The translations under genes were made by a program, and so were the position numbers. Below, one piece after another: positions 31,471-38,722 of a DNA stretch of 64,000 bases; positions within the stretch are counted from its first letter, which is position 1, and the number at the start of each line of letters is the position of its first letter. This DNA comes from JAIVJZ01 sp035645695 (GTDB lineage Bacteria > Acidobacteriota > Blastocatellia > Pyrinomonadales > Pyrinomonadaceae), in contig DASQMC010000083.1 in assembly GCA_035645695.1 (NCBI GenBank), forward strand, positions 62,001 to 126,000, given 5' to 3'. The notes below the pieces were generated by a model. It saw nothing but the letters and a program-made list of their open reading frames with translations. It made no database searches and was not told the origin of the DNA.

Positions 31471-31577
31471 TTATTTCAACGTTGTCCAGCCGCCGTCCAT
31501 CGAATAAACGTTGGTGTAGCCGGGGCGCTGGAGGTTGTGGGCGAGGTAGGTGAAGCGATGGCCGTGTCGACCTCAAC
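31471..31577 (-). pseudogene. Rhodanese gene remnant (3' end only)
   Basis: On the minus strand this reads GHRFTYLAHNLQRPGYTN and VYSMDGGWTTLK before TAA (31471-31473), the C-terminal end of a rhodanese like the intact one at 33448-33825. The stretch 31487-31540 matches 33513-33560 at over 90% of bases, then diverges. No start or catalytic cysteine remains. Confidence 0.82.
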
Positions 31578-31648
31578 CTGAAATCCGGTTTCGGAGGGGT
31601 TTCCCAGAGTCAATGCTCGACACGCTGTGTGGTGGGGAATTATGATGC

Positions 31649-33394
31649 GTGCCGCTTATGTCGTCGCGTGTGAATCATGAGTTGGTGGAAGGGGAAGGAG
31701 TGGGGGAGGCCGCGCGGCGGCTGCGCCCGCGCGATGTGTTGATCGCGGGGTTGTTGGCGGCCGTGTTGTTGGGGGTGCGTTTGTGGCGGCTGGATGCTTC
31801 GTGTTTGTTGTTTGACGAGGTGTTTAGTGTGCATGCGGCGCGGCATGGGTGGGGGACGTTGCTGGATTTTGTGGCGCTCGATCTGATTCATCCGCCGCTC
31901 TTTTACCTGTTGCTCAAAAGTTGGATCGCTCTGGTGGGGAGCGAGGGGGTGTGGTGGCTGCGCCTGTTTCCGGTGTTGACGGCGACGGCGGCCGTTGTGC
32001 CCGTCGTGTTGCTGTGCCGTGAGTTGCGCTTGCCGCCGCGCGTCGGGCAAGTCGCGCTCGTGTTGATGGCGGCGAGCGGTTTTCTCGTACAGCACGCGGC
32101 GCAGGTGCGCATGTATAGTTTGTTGTTGTTGCTCGCCGCCTGCTCGCTCTGGCTCTTCGCGCGCTATGCACAGGAGGCGGCGGCGCGGGAGCGGCGTCAG
32201 CGCGGCCTTTGCGCGTCGTTGTTTGCGGCGAACTTGTTGCTGGTCTATACGCATTATTACGGTTGGCTGCTGGTCGGGCACGAGTTGATCTTTTTGTTGT
32301 TTTGGCGGCGGCGGAAGGTGAAAGAATTCGCCTTGATGCTGGCCTTGCTCGTCGTGTGCTATAGCCCCTGGTTGCTGTTACTGGCCGGGCACGCGGCGGG
32401 CGGCGGGCAGGAGATGGTGGCGCAAAACATCGGCTGGGCTCGCGTGCCGCGCCTCGCAGAGCTCACACAGCCCTTTCTACTGGTGCACGAGCCGTTCCGC
32501 TTTCGCCGGAACAATCATGAGCGGGTGGTTCTGCGCCTCACCGTGTGGCTCACGCTCACGCTGTTCGTCCCGGCGTTTTGCGCGCTCGCCTGGCGTGTCT
32601 TTGTAAGACGAGGACTGACAGTGGCAGCGCAAAAGTTAGAGACGGAGGCTGAGACGGGGCGCGATGCGTGCGACGGCGCGTGCGGAGCATTTGCGTTCAA
32701 GTTCCTGGCCTTTTTTTCGGTCGCTCCGGTCATCGCCGCTTTTCTGCTCGCGCGCTGGTTGCCACACTCAATCTGGGCTACGCGCCACTTGATCCTGATC
32801 GCGCCCGCGTACCTGCCCCTCGCCGCCTGCGCGCTCTATGCGCTCAGACCCTCATGGCTGGCGACGACGTTCAAACTGCTGCTCGCCTCCTGGCTCGCGT
32901 TCGCAGCGATGTTCTGGCTGGTGCGACAAAATGACGCGCCGCCCGTGTGGTGTGCATGGGAGACGCTCGCGCGTAGAGCGGTCGAGCGGGAAGCGTCCGG
33001 CGGCTCGGGCGAGTTTAAAGTCGGGAGCGAGGTTAAAGTTTATGCTACGGAAGACCTCGTCGCGTATCACCTGTGGTATGCGCTCAGTTCCGACGGCTCT
33101 GCCGTCGGACGGAGATTTCGCGTCGCGACGATCGCGAACCTGCCCGGTCTGGTGGAAGATAAAGGGTTTTTCATCCCGCGCGGGTTCGACGAAGTGCGGA
33201 AGACGGACGCGGGTGCGGGCGGCGCGCTCGGCGAAGAACATTTCTGGGTGGCCTTTCGCGACACCAACTGGAACGAGGCGCATCCGCTTTTGCGCCTGCT
33301 CGCCGAGCGTGGATATGAGATCGAAGAGCGTTTTGCGGTGACCGCTTCGGGGCAGCAGGCTTTCATCATTTCCGCGCGGCGACGAGAACGATAA
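31649..33394 (+). CDS. Membrane glycosyltransferase, GT39/ArnT-like
   Basis: 581 residues, start GTG 31649 (GGGGA upstream) or ATG 31658. About ten to twelve membrane helices, with the first extracytoplasmic loop carrying the DEVFSVHAARHG motif (the Asp-Glu of the lipid-linked-sugar glycosyltransferase GT-C fold, as in PMT and ArnT families) and LIHPPLFYLLLKSW. The C-terminal third is a soluble domain. It would transfer a sugar from a polyprenyl-phosphate donor to an envelope acceptor. It sits alone between the rhodanese remnant and the intact rhodanese. Confidence 0.88.
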   Translation: MPLMSSRVNHELVEGEGVGEAARRLRPRDVLIAGLLAAVLLGVRLWRLDASCLLFDEVFSVHAARHGWGTLLDFVALDLIHPPLFYLLLKSWIALVGSEGVWWLRLFPVLTATAAVVPVVLLCRELRLPPRVGQVALVLMAASGFLVQHAAQVRMYSLLLLLAACSLWLFARYAQEAAARERRQRGLCASLFAANLLLVYTHYYGWLLVGHELIFLLFWRRRKVKEFALMLALLVVCYSPWLLLLAGHAAGGGQEMVAQNIGWARVPRLAELTQPFLLVHEPFRFRRNNHERVVLRLTVWLTLTLFVPAFCALAWRVFVRRGLTVAAQKLETEAETGRDACDGACGAFAFKFLAFFSVAPVIAAFLLARWLPHSIWATRHLILIAPAYLPLAACALYALRPSWLATTFKLLLASWLAFAAMFWLVRQNDAPPVWCAWETLARRAVEREASGGSGEFKVGSEVKVYATEDLVAYHLWYALSSDGSAVGRRFRVATIANLPGLVEDKGFFIPRGFDEVRKTDAGAGGALGEEHFWVAFRDTNWNEAHPLLRLLAERGYEIEERFAVTASGQQAFIISARRRER

Positions 33395-33447
33395 ATGACA
33401 GGGGCTAGCGGCGCGCGGCCGATGTGCGACACGCTTGTCCTCTGACT

Positions 33448-33825
33448 TCAAACGCCGCCCGTTGTCGTCGGTGCGCCGGAATCTTTCCAGGCAGTCCAGC
33501 CGCCGTCCATCGAATAAACGTTGGTGTAGCCGAGGCGCTGTAGGTTGTCGCAGGCTAAGGCCGAGCGGTAGCCGCCGCCGCAGTAGAGGATGAGTTCGGT
33601 TTGCTTGTCGGGGATGGCTTGTTCGATGTCGCGTTCGATGATGCCGCGCCCCATGTGCGTGGCGTGGGCGGCATGCCCGGCTTGCCATTCGTGGTCTTCG
33701 CGCACGTCTATGAGGCGCGCGTGGGGGTTCGCGTCGAGGCGGCGGCGCGCGTTTGCCACGTCGAGTTCGCGGATGCGGGTTTTGGCGTCGCGGACGAGTT
33801 CGAGGAAGCCTGCGGAGTGTTGCAT
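33448..33825 (-). CDS. Rhodanese-like sulfurtransferase
   Basis: 125 residues, one rhodanese domain: helix-rich N-terminus (FLELVRDAKTRIREL), LIDVREDHEW, HMGRGIIERDIEQAIPD, and the active-site loop YCGGGYRSA with the persulfide cysteine, then LQRLGYTNVYSMDGGWTAWK. Single-domain rhodaneses carry sulfane sulfur; the donor and acceptor are unknown. It is transcribed toward the glycosyltransferase and away from lpd. A degraded second copy of its 3' part is at 31471-31577. Confidence 0.93.
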   Translation of the reverse strand: MQHSAGFLELVRDAKTRIRELDVANARRRLDANPHARLIDVREDHEWQAGHAAHATHMGRGIIERDIEQAIPDKQTELILYCGGGYRSALACDNLQRLGYTNVYSMDGGWTAWKDSGAPTTTGGV

Positions 33826-33839
33826 GTGGTGTTTGGTTT

Positions 33840-33878
33840 CTCCCGTCGCTGGATGAAAAAGACGGGAGGCATTATAAT
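33840..33878 (+). promoter_or_regulatory. Putative promoter with inverted repeat before lpd
   Basis: CTCCCGTC (33840-33847) and GACGGGAG (33861-33868) are perfect 8-base inverted arms directly upstream of TATAAT (33873-33878). The -35 region is not clear. The layout looks like an operator overlapping the promoter of the pyruvate dehydrogenase locus. Confidence 0.45.
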
Positions 33879-33968
33879 CCCCGTTTGCGAGAGCAACCCA
33901 TACAAATACAGTATCTATTTCGGGGCGTCGGCGCGCGTGGAAGAGGCGGTTCGTAGTGCGTCGCGCCT

Positions 33969-35390
33969 GTGAGCGAGGAGAGAGTTTTGGCGACAGAACA
34001 ATTTGACGTGACGATTATCGGAGCGGGGCCCGGCGGGTATGTGGCCGCGATCAGGGGGGCGCAACTGGGGCTGAAAGTCGCGCTGGTGGAGCGCGACAAG
34101 CGGCTCGGCGGGACGTGCGGCCTGCGCGGGTGCATCCCGACGAAGTCGCTCCTGATGTCGGCGCACAACTACGAACTCGCGCAGCACCTCGGCGACCACG
34201 GTGTCGAGGTGTCGGAAGTCCGCCTCGCCTTCGATGCAGTGCAGAAGCGCAAGGACAGGATCGTGGCGAAGAACTCGGCGGGCGTCTCTTACCTGATGAA
34301 GAAGAACAAGGTGACGGTCTTCAACGGGACGGGCAAGCTACAACTTCCGGGCAAGGTCGAGGTGACGGGTGCCGACGGCGCTGTGCAGATTATCGAGACG
34401 AAGAACATCATCATCGCCACGGGGTCGGTCGTGCGCCCCATTCCGGGCTTCGAGACGGACGGCGAGCGCGTCGTCAACAGCGATCACATACTGGAACTAA
34501 AGGAAGTGCCGAAGTCTCTGATCGTGATGGGCGCGGGCGCGGTCGGCGTCGAGTTCGCGAGCGTCTATTCGCGTTTCGGGACGGAGACGACCATCGTCGA
34601 GCTGATGCCGCACCTGTTGCCGATGGAAGACGAGGAAGTGTCGGTCGAGTTGGAGAAATCGTTCCGCAAGCGGGGCATCAAGCAGCAACTCGGCACGCGC
34701 CTCGAAAAGATGGAGAAGACGGACGGGGGCGTCGTCGTGACGGGCAGGGACGCGAAGGGCGCGGAGGTGCGGCTCGAAGCCGAGATGTTCCTCGTCGCCG
34801 TCGGCCGCATGCCCTACCTCGAAGGTTTGGGAATCGAAGGCTCGAAGATACGCGTCGAGCGCGGCAACGTGCAGGTGGACGAGTTTTGCCGCACGGGCGA
34901 GCCCGGCGTCTATGCCATCGGCGACGTGATCCCGACGCCGTGGCTGGCGCACCTGGCGTCGAAAGAAGGCATCCTCGTCGTCGAACAGATCGCGGGGCAA
35001 AAGCCGCAGCCTATAAACATGCGCCACGTCCCTTCCTGCACCTATTGCGACCCGGAAGTGGCCTCCGTCGGGTTGACGGAAGCGGCGGCGAAGAAGGAAG
35101 GCTACGACGTGCGCGTCGCGAAGTTCCCCTTCTCGGCCTCGGGCAAGGCGCGCATTCTCGGAGAGGAAGAGGGCTTCATCAAGATCGTCAGCGAGACGAA
35201 ATACGATGAACTCCTGGGCGTCCACATCATCGGGGCGCACGCGACGGAACTGATCGCCGAGGCGGGCGTCGCGCTCCAACTCGAATCGACGGCCGAAGAA
35301 CTCGGGCGCACCATCTTCGCGCACCCCACGGTCTCCGAAGCCATGATGGAGGCCGCCGAAGGCATTCACGGATTGACGATACACTTTTAA
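33969..35390 (+). CDS. lpdA: Dihydrolipoyl dehydrogenase (E3)
   Basis: 473 residues from GTG 33969; a TTG at 33987 (MATEQFDV) with GAGGAGAGAG before it is an equally good start. Reoxidises dihydrolipoamide of the pyruvate and other 2-oxoacid dehydrogenase complexes, passing electrons to NAD+ through FAD. Seen: FAD motif GAGPGGYVAAI, the redox-active disulfide in GGTCGLRGCIPTKS (C-x4-C), NAD motif GAGAVGVEFASV, and the C-terminal HAHPTVSEAMMEA-like catalytic His-Glu region (FAHPTVSE). First gene of the locus, followed by a hairpin and pdhA. Confidence 0.95.
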   Translation: MSEERVLATEQFDVTIIGAGPGGYVAAIRGAQLGLKVALVERDKRLGGTCGLRGCIPTKSLLMSAHNYELAQHLGDHGVEVSEVRLAFDAVQKRKDRIVAKNSAGVSYLMKKNKVTVFNGTGKLQLPGKVEVTGADGAVQIIETKNIIIATGSVVRPIPGFETDGERVVNSDHILELKEVPKSLIVMGAGAVGVEFASVYSRFGTETTIVELMPHLLPMEDEEVSVELEKSFRKRGIKQQLGTRLEKMEKTDGGVVVTGRDAKGAEVRLEAEMFLVAVGRMPYLEGLGIEGSKIRVERGNVQVDEFCRTGEPGVYAIGDVIPTPWLAHLASKEGILVVEQIAGQKPQPINMRHVPSCTYCDPEVASVGLTEAAAKKEGYDVRVAKFPFSASGKARILGEEEGFIKIVSETKYDELLGVHIIGAHATELIAEAGVALQLESTAEELGRTIFAHPTVSEAMMEAAEGIHGLTIHF

Positions 35391-35466
35391 GAGTGAGCAG
35401 TGAGCAGTGAGCAGTGAGCAGTCAAAACTGTTCCTGACTGCTCACTGCTCACTGCTTACTGCTTAC
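35391..35466. repeat. Heptamer-built hairpin, GTGAGCA type, between lpd and pdhA
   Basis: GTGAGCA repeated four times (35393-35420) and the reverse complement TGCTCAC/TGCTTAC (35437-35466), with a 15-base loop. It begins at the last base after the lpd stop and ends 11 bases before the pdhA start. Confidence 0.9.
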
Positions 35467-35477
35467 TTTCTCGAATT

Positions 35478-36632
35478 ATGAAGACAGAGACGAAGCGCAA
35501 GAAGGGCACGTCCAAAGAGGGCGCGGCGAAGGGTAAGAGGGACGCTGCGGGCGCGAACGGCGGCGCGGCGTCCGTGGCTGACGCTACCATGACGGCGGAC
35601 GGGGAGTTGATCTGCACGACGGAGACGACGCTCACGAACGAGCAGTTGTTGGAGTTGTACCGTTACCTGTTGATGACGCGGCTCGTCGAAGAGCGGCTCG
35701 TGAATCTCTACCGGCAGACGAAGGTGGTCGGCGGCGTGTTCCGCTCTCTGGGTCAGGAGGCGACGGCGGTCGGGACGTGTTACGCGTTAGAGACGCGTGA
35801 TTTCATCGCGCCGTTGATTCGCGATCTCGGCGCGGTGCTGGTGAAGGGCATCCGCCCGCGCGAGATTTTCGCGCAGTACATGGCGAAGGCCTGGGGGCCT
35901 TCGGAAGGGCGCGACCTCAATATCCATTTCGGCAACATGGAGAAGGGCTTCATCGGCCCCATCTCGCACCTCGGCGACATGATCCCCGTGATGACCGGCA
36001 TCGCCCTCGGCGCGCGCATGCAGAAGAAGGATATTGTAGCGATGGCTTACATCGGCGACGGCGGTATGAGCACGGGCGCGTTTCACGAAGGGCTGAACTT
36101 CGCCGCCGTGCAACGTCTGCCCGTCATCATCATCGCCGAACACAACTGGTATGCCTACTCGACGCCGACCCGCCTGCAAACGGCCGTGGAGAACCTCGCC
36201 GACAAGGCCGCCGGCTACGGCATCCCCGGCCACATCGTAGACGGCAACGACATCATCGCCTGTTATGAAGTGACGAGGCGAGCAGCGGAATTCGCGCGCG
36301 GCGGGGGCGGCGCTGTTCTGATCGAGGCGAAGACCTACCGGCGCAAAGGCCACGCGGAGCACGACGACCAGCGCTACATCGCCTCCGATGAACTCGAAAT
36401 GTGGGAGAAGCGCGACCCCGTGGATCGCTTCACGCGCCACCTGCTGACGCGAGGGGTTGCCACGCAAGCCCAACTCGACGAGATCGTCGCGGGCGTGCAG
36501 CGCGAGATTGACGAGGACGTGGCGTGGGCGGAAGAGTCGCCGATGCCCGACGCGGAGAAGGCCGCTTACGGCGTTTTCGATAACTCAATCGTCCCGCCCG
36601 CCTTCCGCCCGAAAGTTTTCGGCGGCAACTAA
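35478..36632 (+). CDS. pdhA: Pyruvate dehydrogenase E1 alpha subunit
   Basis: 384 residues. The TPP-binding motif is GDGGMSTGAFHEGLNFAAV followed by HNWYAYS; also FRSLGQEATAVGTCYAL, and the phosphorylation-loop region KTYRRKGHAEHDDQRY. With PdhB it decarboxylates pyruvate and reductively acylates the lipoyl domain of PdhC. A lysine-rich leader of about 25 residues precedes the core. Branched-chain 2-oxoacid E1 is the alternative, but the gene order with lpd and E2 favours pyruvate. Followed after only 3 bases by a secreted-protein gene. Confidence 0.93.
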   Translation: MKTETKRKKGTSKEGAAKGKRDAAGANGGAASVADATMTADGELICTTETTLTNEQLLELYRYLLMTRLVEERLVNLYRQTKVVGGVFRSLGQEATAVGTCYALETRDFIAPLIRDLGAVLVKGIRPREIFAQYMAKAWGPSEGRDLNIHFGNMEKGFIGPISHLGDMIPVMTGIALGARMQKKDIVAMAYIGDGGMSTGAFHEGLNFAAVQRLPVIIIAEHNWYAYSTPTRLQTAVENLADKAAGYGIPGHIVDGNDIIACYEVTRRAAEFARGGGGAVLIEAKTYRRKGHAEHDDQRYIASDELEMWEKRDPVDRFTRHLLTRGVATQAQLDEIVAGVQREIDEDVAWAEESPMPDAEKAAYGVFDNSIVPPAFRPKVFGGN

Positions 36633-36635
36633 GAC

Positions 36636-37187
36636 ATGAGAAGATCGAACCTCGCCATCGCCATCCTGTTTGTCCTGCTGGCCGCTTTGCCGGGCGCGAA
36701 GGCCGACGCGCAAACTGAGGAGCGGGTGCAACTCAGGGACGGGCGCGTCAGCTTCGTGCTGCCCGCAGGATTCAAGCCGATGTCGAAGGAAGCCATCAAC
36801 GTCAAGTTCGCTCGCAAGGGTGCGGCATATGCGCCGGAGTTCGCCTACAGTAATGAACGGCAGAACGTCTCGGTGGCGGTGGGATTCGCCGGCAGTGGAC
36901 TACAGGCGGCGCAGTTGGACGAGTTGAGGAAGTTTTTTGAAGCGCAATTTGAGACCAACATCCCCGGCGTTGAATGGATCGAGCGCGAGATCATCACGCG
37001 CAACGGTACGCGCTGGATTCACCTGCACTTGAAGGCAAAGGCGATTGACACCGGCATCATCAACGATATGTACGCCACCGTCTTTGACGGCCAAATGCTG
37101 TTTTTCAACTTTAATTCGACCATCGCCCAGTACGAAAAGTATAAAGAAAGTCTGCTCAAGAGCGCGCAGACCATCACCGTAAAATAA
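36636..37187 (+). CDS. Secreted protein of unknown function within the pdh locus
   Basis: 183 residues with a signal peptide (MRRSNLAIAILFVLLAALPGAKADAQT). The mature protein is a compact beta-rich domain: VQLRDGRVSFVLPAGFKPMSKE, VSVAVGFAGSGL, WIEREIITRNGTRWIHLHLKAK, YATVFDGQMLFFNFN and KESLLKSAQTITVK, which resembles PsbP/DUF-type single-domain proteins that detect or bind small ligands. It begins 3 bases after the pdhA stop and ends 22 bases before pdhB, so it is translated in the same operon. An exported protein inside a cytosolic enzyme operon is unusual. Confidence 0.82.
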   Translation: MRRSNLAIAILFVLLAALPGAKADAQTEERVQLRDGRVSFVLPAGFKPMSKEAINVKFARKGAAYAPEFAYSNERQNVSVAVGFAGSGLQAAQLDELRKFFEAQFETNIPGVEWIEREIITRNGTRWIHLHLKAKAIDTGIINDMYATVFDGQMLFFNFNSTIAQYEKYKESLLKSAQTITVK

Positions 37188-37209
37188 GAGGCGTCAGCTT
37201 TCCAAAAAC

Positions 37210-38238
37210 ATGTCAACCGCAGTCAAAAAAGAGCATAAATCGAACCGCCCGGCGCGCGGCGGCGTGACGACGTTCGTCGAGGCCATACGGCAGGGCATCT
37301 GGGAAGAGATGGAGCGCGACCCGAGCGTGTTCGTCATCGGCGAGGACGTGGGAGCTTACGGCGGCGCGTTCAAGGTGACGGACGGCTTGCTCGACGAGTT
37401 CGGCGAGGGACGCGTGATCGACACGCCGATCTCCGAGGCGGCCATTGTCGGCGCGGCGTGCGGCGCGGCTTTGATGGGCATGCGACCCGTCGCCGAGTTT
37501 CAGTTCATAGACTTCATCTCGCCGGGCTTCGACATGTTGACGAACTACGCGGCGAAGTGTCGCTATCGCTGGGGCGCCGGGCTGCCGACGGTGTTTCGCG
37601 GCCCCTGCGGGGCGGGCGTCCATTCGGGGCCGTTCCATTCGGTCAACGCCGAGGCGTTCTTCCTGAACACGGCGGGTTTGAAGATCGTCGAGCCCTCGAC
37701 CGCCTACGACGCGAAGGGCTTGATCAAGGCTGCCATCCGCGACCCGGACCCCGTGCTCTTCTTCGAGCACAAGAAACTCTATCGCCTTCCGCGCCTGCGT
37801 GAGGAGTTGCCGGGGGACGACTACATCGTCGAGATCGGCAAGGCGCGCACGGCGCGCGCGGGGCGCGATCTCTCCATCATCACGTTCGGCGCGCAGGTGC
37901 TGAACGCGCTCGACGCGGCCACGGAGTTGGAAAGCGAAGGGCTTGACGTTGAGGTCATAGACCTGCGCACCCTCGCGCCGATGGACAAGGAAGCCATCCT
38001 CGCGTCGGTGAAGAAGACGAGCAAGGTTCTCATACTGCACGAGGCGGCGCGCACGGGCGGCATCGGCGGCGAGATCGCGGCGATGATTGCCGAAGAGGCT
38101 TTCGAGTGGTTGGACGCCCCCGTCGTGCGCCTCGCGGCCATCGACACGCCCGTGCCTTATTCGCCGCCGCTCGAAGAATATCACCTGCCGCAAATCAAAG
38201 ACGTGTTGGAGGCGGCGCGTAAACTGGCGGCTTATTAA
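37210..38238 (+). CDS. pdhB: Pyruvate dehydrogenase E1 beta subunit
   Basis: 342 residues with the transketolase-like fold: VIGEDVGAYGGAFKVTDGL, IDTPISEAAIVGAACGAALMGMRP, FISPGFDMLTNYAAKCRYRW, PVLFFEHKKLYR, and the C-terminal domain DVEVIDLRTLAPMD. Pairs with PdhA. A leader of 15 residues is Lys-rich. It is followed by a long hairpin, DUF4242 and pdhC. Confidence 0.93.
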   Translation: MSTAVKKEHKSNRPARGGVTTFVEAIRQGIWEEMERDPSVFVIGEDVGAYGGAFKVTDGLLDEFGEGRVIDTPISEAAIVGAACGAALMGMRPVAEFQFIDFISPGFDMLTNYAAKCRYRWGAGLPTVFRGPCGAGVHSGPFHSVNAEAFFLNTAGLKIVEPSTAYDAKGLIKAAIRDPDPVLFFEHKKLYRLPRLREELPGDDYIVEIGKARTARAGRDLSIITFGAQVLNALDAATELESEGLDVEVIDLRTLAPMDKEAILASVKKTSKVLILHEAARTGGIGGEIAAMIAEEAFEWLDAPVVRLAAIDTPVPYSPPLEEYHLPQIKDVLEAARKLAAY

Positions 38239-38240
38239 GA

Positions 38241-38337
38241 TTGTAAGCAGTGAGCAGTAAGCAGTAAGCAGTTTTTTAATTTTCACTACTCACTTTTTAA
38301 TTTTCACTGCTTACCGCTTACTGCTCACTGCTTACTT
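38241..38337. repeat. Heptamer-built hairpin, GTRAGCA type, between pdhB and DUF4242
   Basis: GTAAGCA-GTGAGCA-GTAAGCA-GTAAGCA (38243-38270) and reverse complement (38305-38337). The loop contains a doubled TTTTTAATTTTCACT. The left arm begins only two bases after the pdhB stop. Confidence 0.9.
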
Positions 38338-38357
38338 ACTATCAAGGAGAGATTGTC

Positions 38358-38642
38358 ATGCCTAAGTATGTTATCGAGCGGGAAGTGCCGGATGCGGGGA
38401 TGTTGTCCGGGGACGCGTTGCAGGCCATGTCGCAGAAATCCTGCGCCGTTTTGAGCAGCATGGGGCCGCAGATACAGTGGGTGCAGAGTTACATTACGGA
38501 CGACAAAATCTATTGCGTCTACATCGCGCCGAACGAGGAAGCGGTGCGCGAGCACGCGGCGCAGGGCGGGTTTCCGGCGAATCGCATTTCCGAGATCAGG
38601 ATGGTGATCGATCCGACAACCGCGGAAGCAAGTAAATCGTGA
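38358..38642 (+). CDS. DUF4242 family protein
   Basis: 94 residues: MPKYVIEREVPDAGMLSGDALQAMSQKSCAVLSSMG, IQWVQSYITDDKIYCVYIAPNEEAVREHAAQGGFPANRISEIRMVIDP. This is the ferredoxin-like DUF4242 pattern with VIEREVP at the start and WVQSYVT in the middle. Related proteins of this group bind nickel or are linked to oxidoreductases. Here it is between pdhB and pdhC, so it may serve the complex, but no direct evidence. AAGGAGAG precedes ATG 38358. Confidence 0.88.
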   Translation: MPKYVIEREVPDAGMLSGDALQAMSQKSCAVLSSMGPQIQWVQSYITDDKIYCVYIAPNEEAVREHAAQGGFPANRISEIRMVIDPTTAEASKS

Positions 38643-38700
38643 ATCGTCAATCGTCAATAGATAAACCCGGTTCTATCTATTCACGATTCGCGACTCACGG
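38639..38700. repeat. Heptamer-built hairpin, GTCAATC type, between DUF4242 and pdhC
   Basis: GTGAATC-GTCAATC-GTCAATA-GATA (38640-38664) with TATCTATTCACGATTCGCGACTCAC (38673-38698). The left arm overlaps the DUF4242 stop codon. Confidence 0.85.
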
Positions 38701-38722
38701 CTTTTTCACTTAGGGAGAAGAT

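Noticed and set aside
35391..35466. Short direct repeats that could suggest a CRISPR array
   Set aside because: The units are contiguous, without spacers, and are mirrored by a reverse-complement arm.
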